NCBI RefSeq assembly: GCF_000312045.1
Contig: NZ_HE978634.1
Location: 2,102,098 to 2,166,097, forward strand
DNA length: 64,000 nt
Direction of reading: 5' to 3'
Source: Noviherbaspirillum massiliense JC206
GTDB lineage: Bacteria > Pseudomonadota > Gammaproteobacteria > Burkholderiales > Burkholderiaceae_D
A program made the position numbers and the translations under genes. This document shows positions 47,733 through 59,149 of this stretch, piece by piece. Positions within the stretch are counted from its first letter, which is position 1. The number at the start of each line of letters is the position of its first letter. Below the pieces are notes generated by a model. It made no database searches. It was not told the origin of the DNA and worked only from the letters and a program-made list of their open reading frames with translations.

Positions 47733-48212
47733 ATGAATCTCCTGGTACGCGAAGCCCATGTCGACGATGCGCAACTGATTGCAGATCTTACGCGCGCGGC
47801 ATGGGCAAACCGGGTTACGCCGACTTCCAGCGGCCATCGCGAAACCGCCGTGCGGGTACGCGAGGATTTGCAGACAGGTGGCGGTTTTCTGCTGCTGGTC
47901 GATGATATTCCCGTCGGCTCGGTGCGCTGGCTGCCGGTCGACACTGAACCGGGCGTATGGGAAATTCTGCGCATGGGTGTGATCCCGGGTTACCGCGGCA
48001 CACACCTGTCGCAACACCTGGTGGAAGCGGTCATCCACCATGCCCTGGCATCCGACGTCGACGAATTGCGCCTTGCGGTCCGCCCGGAGCAGCCGCGGCT
48101 GCTCGACCTGTATGCCGCGCTCGGATTCGAACTGGCGCCGGAACTGGAATACATGCATGCCAATCCGCTCGAACCCGCACCTGTGGTCATGCGCAGAAAG
48201 CTAGACCGATGA
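47733..48212 (+). CDS. GNAT-family N-acetyltransferase
   Basis: Small acetyltransferase of 159 residues with the GNAT core: the strand GGFLLLVDDIPVGSVRWLPV, then EILRMGVIPGYRGTHLSQHLVEAVIHHA holding the acetyl-CoA pyrophosphate loop, and a C-terminal LLDLYAALGFELAPELEYMHANP. The substrate is unknown. It starts 18 bases after metG and is probably cotranscribed with it. Confidence 0.9.
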   Translation: MNLLVREAHVDDAQLIADLTRAAWANRVTPTSSGHRETAVRVREDLQTGGGFLLLVDDIPVGSVRWLPVDTEPGVWEILRMGVIPGYRGTHLSQHLVEAVIHHALASDVDELRLAVRPEQPRLLDLYAALGFELAPELEYMHANPLEPAPVVMRRKLDR

Positions 48213-48300
48213 TTAGCCTGCCCATGCGCCCATTTATTCGCGGCGCCTGCGTCAAGACAAGGTAAAATAACGCCCGGAACATACTGTTATCAGACCAGCC

Positions 48301-48507
48301 ATGAAACTCAGCAAGCAACAGGGATACGAATCAGATTTCACAAAGTTTCTCAAGGATTTGAAGGAAAAGAATCCCGATATCGAGCGCAAGCAGCGCGAAG
48401 GCCGCGCTATCTGGTGGGACAGGCCGCCGCTTGACCTCGACTCCCGCAGGCGTCTCAAGGAATCGTCGGTAAAGCAGCAGGCTTACGTCTACCAGACCAA
48501 AGTGTAA
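48301..48507 (+). CDS. DUF3460 family protein
   Basis: Small charged protein of 68 residues with the conserved YESDFTKFLKDLKEKNP and REGRAIWWDRPPLD motifs of DUF3460, a family found mainly in Burkholderiales next to scpA. Function unknown. No signal or membrane helix is seen. It lies four bases ahead of scpA. A TAAAAT hexamer at 48263-48268 may be its -10 box. Confidence 0.92.
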   Translation: MKLSKQQGYESDFTKFLKDLKEKNPDIERKQREGRAIWWDRPPLDLDSRRRLKESSVKQQAYVYQTKV

Positions 48508-48510
48508 ATC

Positions 48511-51213
<2,703 letters not shown>

Positions 51214-51221
51214 GCCTAGAA

Positions 51222-51731
51222 TCAGTCCGGCATCAGCATCAGGTCGGTAATCCCCGGATCGATGCCAAGCTGCGACAGCAGCGTAGTGACTTGCCCGCGG
51301 TGATGGGTCTGGTGATTGAACAAGTGTGCCACCAGCAGCCAGGCCGGCTTGGTGCGCATCGATTTCGTCGAGCCGCTGTACCAGCTGAAGTCACGCGCCA
51401 GCCAGTCCGCATCCAGCATCGCTGCCCAGGAAAGGATATCGGCGTCCATGGCAACGCGTGCGGATTTCAAGGCATTCCAGTCTTCGTACAGGTCGACCCC
51501 GACGGCGGATTTCGGATAATCCCGAGCGAGGGGCGTGTCCTGCGCAAAGCGCGAGACCCAGACATGGTCGGCCCAGATCACATGATTCAGCGTCGAATGG
51601 ATCGACCTGAAAAACGCACCGCGGTCCGCCTTGCGTTCCTCGTCGGTCAGCCGGTCGCAGGCGGCATAAATGCCTTCATTCATCCAGCGGTTGTAGCGCG
51701 CCATCAGCTGTGCATGTTCCGGTGTGATCAT
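51222..51731 (-). CDS. DinB-family putative metalloenzyme
   Basis: Four-helix-bundle protein of 169 residues from the ATG at 51731. The metal triad of the DinB/YfiT fold is present: His50 in STLNHVIWADH, and His140 and His144 in LFNHQTHHRGQ. Members include thiol transferases and stress proteins; this one's reaction is unknown. It lies 86 bases behind btuD on the same strand, so it may be the tail of the cobalamin operon, or independent. It is convergent with btuF, eight bases apart. Confidence 0.88.
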   Translation of the reverse strand: MITPEHAQLMARYNRWMNEGIYAACDRLTDEERKADRGAFFRSIHSTLNHVIWADHVWVSRFAQDTPLARDYPKSAVGVDLYEDWNALKSARVAMDADILSWAAMLDADWLARDFSWYSGSTKSMRTKPAWLLVAHLFNHQTHHRGQVTTLLSQLGIDPGITDLMLMPD

Positions 51732-51817
51732 GTCTTTCCCTGTTGATGATTGCCCTTGAACGATAGCATCAAATCCGCCCTGACGCCGGCATACCCGAAC
51801 GCTTCCGCAAATGCGCT

Positions 51818-52606
51818 TCAGAGCGGAAAGAACAATCGTCCTTGCGCTGTCTGTACTGCCTCGAAGGTACAGCCGAAGACCTCGTGCAGCAAGGGTGGCA
51901 ACAGCATTTCCTCGGCCGGGCCAAGCCAATGCCGCCCATCCGCCATCATCAGCACATGGGTCGCAAAGCGGGACACGAGATTGATATCGTGGCAGGCGGC
52001 GATGATCGCCTTGCCCCCTTGCCCCGGCGCCAGATTCCGCGCCAGCATCTCCTGCATCAGTCTCATCACCGCAAGCTGGGCTGCCGCGTCCTGGTGCGCA
52101 GTCGGTTCGTCAAGCAGCAGCAGGTCGGGGTCCTGGGCAAGCAAGGTCGCCAGCGCAACCCGCTGGCGCTCGCCGCCGGATAATTTGACAACATCCTTGT
52201 GTGCGGCACCCGCCATACCGACTGCTGCAAGCGCCGAGCGGGCAGCCGTTCTGTCGGCATCGGATTCCCAGCCGAAGCCAGATTGGTAGGGATGGCGACC
52301 GGCCATGACGGTATCGAGCACGCTGCTCGAAAAGGCATCGAACTGCTGCTGCGCCAGCAGACCGCGGCAGCGGGCAAGCGCGATTGCCGAAATGCCGCGG
52401 ATATCCGAGCCGTCGAGGAGGATGCGTCCGTGCTGCGGTTCGCGCAATCCGGCGAGCGTATGCAGCAGCGTGCTCTTGCCTGCGCCGTTCTTGCCGACGA
52501 TGCACCAGAATTCACCCGGATGAACATGCAGGTTCAAGCCGTCGCACAAGAGCTTTTCGCCGGTGCGAATGTGCAAGGATTCGGTGCTGAGCAAGGCGTG
52601 CCTCAT
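51818..52606 (-). CDS. btuD: Cobalamin-type ABC transporter ATPase BtuD
   Basis: ATPase subunit of 262 residues from the ATG at 52606, which overlaps the btuC stop (ATGA). Seen: Walker A GKNGAGKS at 38-45, the Q-loop LLAQQQFDAFS, signature LSGGERQRVALATLLAQ, Walker B LLLLDEP followed by TAHQD, and switch His in ACHDIN. The FepC/BtuD-type sequence fits FecCD permeases; cobalamin specificity comes from the riboswitch and btuB. Confidence 0.93.
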   Translation of the reverse strand: MRHALLSTESLHIRTGEKLLCDGLNLHVHPGEFWCIVGKNGAGKSTLLHTLAGLREPQHGRILLDGSDIRGISAIALARCRGLLAQQQFDAFSSSVLDTVMAGRHPYQSGFGWESDADRTAARSALAAVGMAGAAHKDVVKLSGGERQRVALATLLAQDPDLLLLDEPTAHQDAAAQLAVMRLMQEMLARNLAPGQGGKAIIAACHDINLVSRFATHVLMMADGRHWLGPAEEMLLPPLLHEVFGCTFEAVQTAQGRLFFPL

Positions 52607-53577
52607 GCCCGGCTCCTCGACAGCAACCACAGGAACAGCGGCACGCCGACCAGGGCGGTAATTACGCCGACCGGCAATTGCGTGGGCGCCACGGCGGTAC
52701 GGGCCAAAAGATCAGCGATAGTCAGGAAACTGCCTCCGGCAAGCACGCTGGCCGGCAGCAGGATGCGCTGGTCGTTGCTGAACACCAGCCTGATCGCATG
52801 CGGCACCACCAGGCCGACGAAGCCGATGGTGCCGGCAGCCGTCACTGCGGCAGCCGTCGCAAGGGATGCCGCGCACAGCACCATGATGCGCAGGCGCACC
52901 ACCGGCACGCCGAGCAACTGGGCAAAGCTTTCTCCCCGCGACAGCAGGTTCAGGGACTTCGCATTGAGAATGGACCAGACAGCGCCTGCTGTCAGCACGA
53001 TCCATGCCGGCAGAAGGAAGGCGCTGCCTTCGAGATCGCCCAAAAGCCAGAAGATCATGCCGCGCAATTGCGCATCCGGCGCGAGGCTCAGCGCCAGCGT
53101 GACGAGGGCGCCGGATCCGGATGCGATCATCACGCCAGTCAGAATCAGCCGGTGCCCGGCGGCGAAGGGCGTATCCGGCAGGTGGCGCAGCGAACGGTGC
53201 GCCAGTCCGAACAGCAGCAGCACCGTAGCGGCGGCGCCCAGAGCCGCGCCGACGCCTGCCGAATGCTGCACCGAGATGCCGACATGGATGGCGAACAGCA
53301 TTGCCATCAGCGCTCCTGCTGCCGCGCCGCCAGAAAGGCCGAGCACATAGGGGTCGGCCAGCGGATTGCGCAGCAAAACCTGCATCAATGCCCCGGCGAG
53401 CGCGAGCAGGCCGCCTACCGCGAATGCCGCGAGCACGCGCGGCGCCCGCAGTTGCCAGATCATCTCGTTCACATCAGGCACAGGCATGCAGCCAGTGCTG
53501 CCGCACAGGGAGGACACGGCGAGCACAAGCACCGCCAGCACAGACAAGCTAACCAGGATGACGATGGCACGCCGCAT
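52603..53577 (-). CDS. btuC: Cobalamin-type ABC transporter permease BtuC
   Basis: FecCD-family permease of 324 residues with about ten membrane helices. Seen: LRAPRVLAAFAVGGLLALAGALMQVLLRNPLADPYVLGLSGGAAAGA near the N-terminus and the cytoplasmic coupling segment AAGTIGFVGLVVPHAIRLVF before the last helices. It starts 14 bases after btuB and overlaps btuD, so the three are one operon. Confidence 0.95.
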   Translation of the reverse strand: MRRAIVILVSLSVLAVLVLAVSSLCGSTGCMPVPDVNEMIWQLRAPRVLAAFAVGGLLALAGALMQVLLRNPLADPYVLGLSGGAAAGALMAMLFAIHVGISVQHSAGVGAALGAAATVLLLFGLAHRSLRHLPDTPFAAGHRLILTGVMIASGSGALVTLALSLAPDAQLRGMIFWLLGDLEGSAFLLPAWIVLTAGAVWSILNAKSLNLLSRGESFAQLLGVPVVRLRIMVLCAASLATAAAVTAAGTIGFVGLVVPHAIRLVFSNDQRILLPASVLAGGSFLTIADLLARTAVAPTQLPVGVITALVGVPLFLWLLSRSRA

Positions 53578-53591
53578 CGCTTTTCGCCTTC

Positions 53592-55454
53592 TCAGGATTT
53601 CCAGTTGACGCCCACGAACACGCCGCGCGGTGGCTGGTTGTACCCGTAGGCAGTCTGGTAATCGCGGTCGAACAGGTTTTCGATCCGACCAAACACGGAA
53701 AAAGCCTTGCTGACTGCATATCGCGCATTCAGGTTTGCCACCCAGTACGCGCCCAGCCAGCTTGCACCGTCCGGCCGGCTGCCGCTGTAATCCACGTTGC
53801 CACCGATCTCCCAGCGTTGGATCGCCCTGCTTGCCGACACCGATGCCAGGGTGCGCGCACGACGGCGCAGTCGCTCGTCGGTCACATCATCGCGCGGGTC
53901 CTGGAGAGTGAGGCTGCCGCGCAAACTCGTATCGAACCATTTTCCACTGGCGCTCAATTCCAGTCCTTTGTTGCGGGTGCGGGCGATGTTCTCGAAGCGG
54001 TTGCTCACCGGGTCGTACTGCAACTCATCCCGGGTGCGGGTGGCGAACACCACGGCGCGCAAGAGCACGTCCTGCAACGCGTATTGCAGGCCGGTTTCGA
54101 CCGAACGTGCATGCTCCGGCTTCAGGTCGGGATTGCCGAATCCCGGCGCATAGAGATAGCCGAGGGGCGGTGCGCTGAAGCCTGTCGATACACTGGCCGT
54201 CGCCTTGAGCGCCTCGGTCAGGCTGTATCCATATCCGAGATATCCGGTGGTGGCGGAATCGACCCGGTCGAGCTGGTCATGCCGCACGTTGAACTGCCAC
54301 TGGTGCGCCCCGGACTTGCCCTGCAGGCCGGCATAGACGCTGTCCGCATTGCGGTTGACATCGAAAACCGTACCGTAGCCGTCATCGCTGTCAAGCATCT
54401 GCCACTGGCGTTCGACGCCGGCGATCACGGCCCAGGCTGCGTTCAGCGCGATCTCGTTGTTCCATTGCAGCGCACGCGTCCTGGTCCGGAAACTGTCTTC
54501 GGTCACGCCAAATGCGCTTTCGTAGCGGTTCTCATTCTTGTCACGAAATTCGGAATACGAGAGCTGCGACGACCAGTTCGCGGCAAGGCGGTTCCGGGCG
54601 AACAGGCTGAACATGCCGAGATCGGTCTTGCTAGTCTGGACATCTTCAGGCGCCCCGAAATTCTGGTCGAAATCAGCTTTCCCCCGTGTTCCAAGAAAGC
54701 GCAGGCCGAACTCCTGCCCTTTCGCCCACTCCTGCGAAATCGTGCCGCTGGCGCTGGTATTGCGATAGCCGTCATGGTCCGGATTGGCACTCGGAATCTG
54801 CGCCGGGTTGAGCGCGGAGAAGCCGCCCGTGTGGAAATTCGATGCGGAAAGCGAATAATGCAGGCCCTCGGAGGAACCGCTTATGCCGGCCGACACACGG
54901 TTGGTATCGCGCGATCCGGCTTCGGCGCTGACGCTGGCCTGCGGCGGGCCTTCCCCGCGCTTCGTGAAGATCTGGATCACGCCGCCGACTGCGCTCGAGC
55001 CATAAATGCTGGAGACATTGCCGCGCACGACTTCGATGTGATCGATCTGGTCGAGCATCAGATGCTCGATGCTCACCGTTCCGGTCGCATCCTGTTTCGT
55101 CATCGGCACACCGTCGATCAGAACCAGGGTTTGCCGTGTTTGTGCTCCCCGCAGGAACAGTCCGCTGGCTTCGCCATACCCGCCATTCTGCGTGAACTGG
55201 ATGCCGGCTTCATGCTTGAGCAGCGACGGCAGGTCGACAGCCTGGGAATTGCGGATTTCTTCCGGCCCGATGACCGTGGTATGCGGCAAGGCGTCGGTCT
55301 GGGATTGCTCGATGCGCGAAGCGGTGACAACGACCGGCGCAAGCGTGCGCTCATTGTCGGTTTGTGCCGATGCGGATGAACAGGCAAGGATGAACAAGGC
55401 AGGCAGCAGCGGATGCATTGCTGCGCCACCGGTGCGGGGTGTGAAACGGTTCAT
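53592..55454 (-). CDS. btuB: TonB-dependent vitamin B12 receptor BtuB
   Basis: Outer-membrane receptor, ~620 residues. A signal region (LLPALFILACSSASAQ) is followed by a TonB box-like TLAPVVVTASR, the plug (LPSLLKHEAGIQFTQNGGYGEASGLFLRGAQTRQTLVLIDGVPM), and a beta-barrel. The barrel includes KPEHARSVETGLQYA and ends in an aromatic-poor WKS terminus. I use the ATG at 55454; ATGs at 55475 and 55418 are alternatives. BtuB rather than a siderophore receptor is indicated by the cobalamin riboswitch upstream and btuCD downstream. Confidence 0.93.
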   Translation of the reverse strand: MNRFTPRTGGAAMHPLLPALFILACSSASAQTDNERTLAPVVVTASRIEQSQTDALPHTTVIGPEEIRNSQAVDLPSLLKHEAGIQFTQNGGYGEASGLFLRGAQTRQTLVLIDGVPMTKQDATGTVSIEHLMLDQIDHIEVVRGNVSSIYGSSAVGGVIQIFTKRGEGPPQASVSAEAGSRDTNRVSAGISGSSEGLHYSLSASNFHTGGFSALNPAQIPSANPDHDGYRNTSASGTISQEWAKGQEFGLRFLGTRGKADFDQNFGAPEDVQTSKTDLGMFSLFARNRLAANWSSQLSYSEFRDKNENRYESAFGVTEDSFRTRTRALQWNNEIALNAAWAVIAGVERQWQMLDSDDGYGTVFDVNRNADSVYAGLQGKSGAHQWQFNVRHDQLDRVDSATTGYLGYGYSLTEALKATASVSTGFSAPPLGYLYAPGFGNPDLKPEHARSVETGLQYALQDVLLRAVVFATRTRDELQYDPVSNRFENIARTRNKGLELSASGKWFDTSLRGSLTLQDPRDDVTDERLRRRARTLASVSASRAIQRWEIGGNVDYSGSRPDGASWLGAYWVANLNARYAVSKAFSVFGRIENLFDRDYQTAYGYNQPPRGVFVGVNWKS

Positions 55455-55482
55455 GTAGTTGATTTTCGATAGCAAGCTTCCA

Positions 55483-55500
55483 GCCTGCTTCCCCGCAGGC
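55483..55500 (-). repeat. 6-bp hairpin in the btuB leader
   Basis: GCCTGC and GCAGGC enclose TTCCCC (plus-strand view), 29 bases before the btuB start. It could form the expression-platform hairpin that responds to the riboswitch, but no ribosome site is clearly inside it. Confidence 0.35.
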
Positions 55501-55627
55501 CGGATTCAACGGAAGGCGCAACAGGGCTGTCGAAAACGAATGAACATAGTCTGCGCATGGCTGCCCAGGCGGGACCGATCGATTCGTGTTTGCGAAAACC
55601 CCCGTCCGCAGCACTTCCCCCTGTCCT

Positions 55628-55829
55628 GGCCGGTATCCGGGCTAACAAGTCGGGCAAGCTGCCTTCCCATGCAGACTGCACAGTGGCTCGAAGGCTTGCC
55701 GGTCACGATGAGGCGGTGACGCTTGTTTTACCGTTGCGGGGGCAGCACACGTTGGCTGTGTCATGCACAGCGCCGTGTTTCCCGTTTAACTGCACGCATG
55801 GACATGCGCGCGGGCACCAGAACCCGGCC
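55628..55829 (-). promoter_or_regulatory. Cobalamin riboswitch
   Basis: The minus strand shows, in order, GGCCGG (closing stem), GGTGCCC, GTTAAACGGGAA, GCTGCCCCCGCAACGGTAA, then GCCACTGTG and GGGAAGGC. This last pair is the B12-box core. GCCCGGATACCGGCC closes stem P1. Spacing and sequence fit the AdoCbl-type aptamer closely. It should repress btuBCD when B12 is plentiful. Confidence 0.95.
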
Positions 55830-55897
55830 ATTGTAAGCTTGTCAGCATTTGCCCGCAAATTTCATTGGAAAAATCTGCATCTGCCACGACAGCAAAC

Positions 55898-55925
55898 AAA
55901 AAGGGCGCCACGATGTGGCGCCCCT
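55898..55925 (-). terminator. Rho-independent terminator of the ABC binding-protein gene
   Basis: GGGCGCCAC and GTGGCGCCC form a perfect 9-bp stem with a 3-base loop, running into T residues on the minus strand. It lies 48 bases past the stop at 55973. Confidence 0.92.
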
Positions 55926-55972
55926 TGTCCGGCGGCTCGCCCGAAGCAAGCCGTCTCCCGGTTCCTGCAACT

Positions 55973-57124
55973 TCAGTTGATGAATTTTTCGTTCTTGGTG
56001 ATGGCCGTCATGTCGACAAATGTCGATCCGTTGTGACTGCTTGCGGAGAAATTCACCGGGAAGCCGATGTCGTAGTTCGACAGGTTGATGGTTTCGAGTG
56101 CCTTGATGAATTTGTCGCGTGTCAGGTCAGGACCGGCACGGCGCAAGCCTTCGACAAAAACTTTCGCGGCAATGAAACCTTCCAGGCTGGAAAAGTTCAG
56201 GTTGTCGATGCCGGCCTTCTTCATTGCCTTGGTGTATTCGTTGACTATCGGATTGGCCTGGCGCCACGGAAATGGCACCACCTGGGAAACACCCACGCCT
56301 ACGCCGTCATTACCAAGGGCACGGGCAAGTGCCTGGCTTCCCACGAAGGAAACATTGTGGAACTGGCCGGTGTAGCCGCCCTTCTTCATCTCCTTGATGA
56401 AGGCTGCACATGAAGCATAGGCGCTGATCTGGATGATGGCGTCCGGGCGCTTCGGCAGGAGTTTCGCAACGGCGCTGGAGACATCGGTGCTGTTGCGCTC
56501 GACGGTGGCCGTGCCGACGACCGAGAGGTTGCGTTTCTTCAGTGCGCGCTGAACGCCATCCAGACCAGTCAGGCCGTAGGCATCGTTCTGGTAAAACACG
56601 GCGATATCGTTGATGCCGAGCTTGACGAGCTGGTCTACCAGATGTTCCGTCTCTTCAAAATAGCCGGCGCGGACATTGAAGATGTAGCGATTGAATGGCT
56701 CGCGCAGAGATTGCGCGCCGCTGAAAGGAGCGAAAAATACCATTTTCGCCTGGCTGAAAATCGGAACCACGGCATTGCTGGTCGGGGTTCCCACATAGCC
56801 GAACAGGGCGAACACCGAACCGCTCTCAATGAAGCGCTTGGTATTGGCCACCGCAAGCTGCGGCTCGTACTTGTCGTCGGCTGTCTGGATCGAGATCTTT
56901 CTGCCATGGACGCCCCCTTCCTCGTTCACCATGTCGAAGTAGGCTTTGGCGCCGGCATGCAGTTGAATGCCCAGTTCGGCGGCGGGACCGGAAAACGCCG
57001 CCGACTCGCCCAAGGTAATGCTGTTCGGGGTAACGCCCACCTCTGCCAGACACGTACCGGCCGACATCGCCAGCATGACAAGGCTGCCGCCCACCCATTT
57101 ACCCAAGCGCATCCACATCTGCAA
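55973..57124 (-). CDS. Branched-chain amino acid-type ABC transporter binding protein (LivK-like), orphan
   Basis: Periplasmic binding protein of 383 residues with a Sec signal (SLVMLAMSAGTCLA). The type-1 fold of the Leu/Ile/Val family is visible: VTPNSITLGESAAFSGPAAELG, KISIQTADDKYEPQLAVANTKRFIE, VFALFGYVGTPTSNAVVPIF, and AVFYQNDAYGLTGLDGVQRAL. No livHMGF permease or ATPase genes are adjacent, so it either serves a transporter encoded elsewhere or acts as a sensor. Its ligand is unknown. It has its own terminator. Confidence 0.92.
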   Translation of the reverse strand: MQMWMRLGKWVGGSLVMLAMSAGTCLAEVGVTPNSITLGESAAFSGPAAELGIQLHAGAKAYFDMVNEEGGVHGRKISIQTADDKYEPQLAVANTKRFIESGSVFALFGYVGTPTSNAVVPIFSQAKMVFFAPFSGAQSLREPFNRYIFNVRAGYFEETEHLVDQLVKLGINDIAVFYQNDAYGLTGLDGVQRALKKRNLSVVGTATVERNSTDVSSAVAKLLPKRPDAIIQISAYASCAAFIKEMKKGGYTGQFHNVSFVGSQALARALGNDGVGVGVSQVVPFPWRQANPIVNEYTKAMKKAGIDNLNFSSLEGFIAAKVFVEGLRRAGPDLTRDKFIKALETINLSNYDIGFPVNFSASSHNGSTFVDMTAITKNEKFIN

Positions 57125-57503
57125 CCACTCCTTATCAATTGGTCAACTACCTGACCTTGCAAAACCACGGATTTGTGAGCAATGAATCATCAACGATTCT
57201 TTTCTCGCAATTTTCGGACCCAGAAATGTAAGGCCAAGTTGCTATATGGCAAAAATTTGATACGATTTGTTTCAATTTATGGATGCGCAATGATGCGGAA
57301 AGGCAGGACCTTGTCGGACGGGCTTGTGGCGGTTGCCCTTTTGCTTGCCAACCGGTCAACGCTGCTGCAGTTGCGCCTCACCAGAGTCCCTTCAATTTGC
57401 AGATCTGCTTGCGATTTCTCCTTCATTTTTGCGAACCGGGCCGCAGGTCCAACACCTACCATTGCATTGCACCGGCAGTTTCCCCCTGCCGGCAACTAGA
57501 AAC
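57125..57503. other. Divergent intergenic region (binding protein / hydrolase)
   Basis: 379 bases with an AT-rich centre. TTGCTA (57239-57244) and TACGAT (57261-57266), 16 bases apart, form a possible plus-strand promoter. TGCTATATGGCA at 57240-57251 is an imperfect palindrome within it. The open frame leading into the hydrolase gene from 57324 has no family support. Confidence 0.55.
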
Positions 57504-58352
57504 ATGAACACTTCCGCGGAATACTACGACCGGCAATTCAATGTGCGCGCCCACGTCAGGGACCATGCGTACGTCTATACCAGGTGGATGAAGGAATCGG
57601 CGCGGGTGCGCCGCATGCATGCGGCCATCCTCGATGTCGCCTTTGGCGAGGCGAGCGGCGAGCGTCTGGACTTCTTCCCGGCCAATCGCGGCGGCGGTCC
57701 GCTCCTGGTCTTCATCCATGGCGGCTGGTGGCGCTCGCTCGACAAATCGGATTTTTCCTTTATTGCGCCCGCCTACACTCAAGTTGGCTTCAATGTTGCC
57801 GTTACTAACTACACGCTCGCTCCGGCGGCATCGGTTGCAGAAATCACAAGGCAGCAATTGCGCGCAATCGCATGGCTGTATCGCAACGCGGATCAGTACG
57901 ACTTCGATCCGAATCGCATCGTGGTTTGCGGCCATTCTGCAGGAGCGCACCTGACCGCGATGATGCTGGCGGCGATATGGCCAGAGTGGGGAAAGGATCT
58001 GCCGCCGGACCTGGTGAAGGGAGCAATCCTGCTGTCCGGCGTCTATGACCTGGAACCGGTACAGCGGTCCGACTTCCTGAATGCCGACCTGAAACTGGGG
58101 CCGGAAGAAGTCGGCCTGCTGTCGCCGGCACGCCTGCCCCACGCAGGAAAGACGCCTTTCATCACCGCGGTCGGAGGATTGGAATCGGATGAATTCAAGC
58201 GGCAAAACATGCTGATCGGGGAAGCCTGGAAAGCGAACCATGCAGGGGACATCCCCCTGCCCGAAGCAAATCATTTGACGATTTGCGACGCCTTCGCGAC
58301 CCCGGGGCATCCCCTGCATCAGGCAGGCGCCAAACTTGTTTCCAGGATGTGA
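57504..58352 (+). CDS. Alpha/beta hydrolase with HGGW motif (kynurenine-formamidase-like)
   Basis: Serine hydrolase of 282 residues from the ATG at 57504. The oxyanion motif H72-G-G-W-W and nucleophile Ser145 in GHSAGAH are seen, with DFDPNRIVVCG before it. A late ...LPEANHLTICDAF supplies the catalytic His. The HGGxW signature and length resemble eukaryote-type arylformamidases and related esterases, but no other tryptophan-catabolism gene is nearby, so the substrate is open. It lies 29 bases before cheZ. Confidence 0.88.
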   Translation: MNTSAEYYDRQFNVRAHVRDHAYVYTRWMKESARVRRMHAAILDVAFGEASGERLDFFPANRGGGPLLVFIHGGWWRSLDKSDFSFIAPAYTQVGFNVAVTNYTLAPAASVAEITRQQLRAIAWLYRNADQYDFDPNRIVVCGHSAGAHLTAMMLAAIWPEWGKDLPPDLVKGAILLSGVYDLEPVQRSDFLNADLKLGPEEVGLLSPARLPHAGKTPFITAVGGLESDEFKRQNMLIGEAWKANHAGDIPLPEANHLTICDAFATPGHPLHQAGAKLVSRM

Positions 58353-58381
58353 GCCAGACAACGTAGAACTGAAAGACCGAC

Positions 58382-59149
58382 ATGACCGACGCAGCAGATG
58401 ATCTAGAAGCACTGTTTGAACAAGTAGCCGCTCAGCGCACCCAGGAGGCGGCGGCCGAACCGGCCCCGGCCCAGCCTGCCGGGCAGTCCGCCGGCGAACA
58501 ATCCGATGCGGCCGCGCAACTGGCAATGGATGACGACCAGTCCGCCAATCCCATGTATGAACGCCTCGGCGGCATCGTCCGGCTGCTGCACGATTCGCTG
58601 CGCGAGCTCGGCTATGACCGTTCGCTGGCGAATGTGGCCACGCAGATCAACGATGCGCAGGACCGGCTCGGCTATATTGCTTCGCTCACTGAGCAGGCGG
58701 CGAACAAGGTACTGAATGCGGTCGATGTCGGCATGCCGGCGCAGGAAGCGCTGCAGAAGCAGGCGAAGGACATGGACAGCCGCTGGGCCCAGCTGTTCGA
58801 GGGCAAGATGAGCATCGAGGAATTCAAGGCGCTCGCTGGCGATTCAAAGCAGTTCGCTGCGGTGGTGATGGAAGCAACTGACGCGGAAAAGGCGCGCCTG
58901 CTGGAAATCATGATGGCCCAGGATTTCCAGGACATTACCGGCCAGCTGATCAAGAAAATCGTGGCCATCGCCAATGCCGCGGAACGGGAACTCGCGCAGC
59001 TGCTGCGCGACTATGCACCGCCCGAAGTGAAGACTGCGATGGCGGCGGCAGATAACAAGCCGGCCGAGCTGATGAACGGCCCTTCCACGCCGAACGCGGC
59101 GATGGCCCAGAATGACGTCGACAGCCTCCTTGCCGAACTGGGGTTCTGA
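58382..59149 (+). CDS. cheZ: CheY-P phosphatase CheZ
   Basis: Accelerates dephosphorylation of CheY. The 255-residue protein has a low-complexity Ala/Gln/Glu N-terminus (~20-55), a long helical hairpin, and the catalytic motif AQDFQDITGQ at 179-188, with Asp184 and Gln188 matching E. coli Asp143 and Gln147. The C-terminal tail ends in DVDSLLAELGF, the CheY-docking helix. It overlaps the next gene by one base (TGATG) and forms a two-gene unit with the CheA-like kinase. Confidence 0.95.
   Translation: MTDAADDLEALFEQVAAQRTQEAAAEPAPAQPAGQSAGEQSDAAAQLAMDDDQSANPMYERLGGIVRLLHDSLRELGYDRSLANVATQINDAQDRLGYIASLTEQAANKVLNAVDVGMPAQEALQKQAKDMDSRWAQLFEGKMSIEEFKALAGDSKQFAAVVMEATDAEKARLLEIMMAQDFQDITGQLIKKIVAIANAAERELAQLLRDYAPPEVKTAMAAADNKPAELMNGPSTPNAAMAQNDVDSLLAELGF

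Noticed and set aside
46173-48158. 661-codon open frame opposite metG and the GNAT gene
   Set aside because: metG motifs are complete on the plus strand; the antisense frame has shadow-like composition.
57324-57503. Upstream extension of the hydrolase frame
   Set aside because: Composition is not protein-like and the family N-terminus begins at the ATG at 57504.
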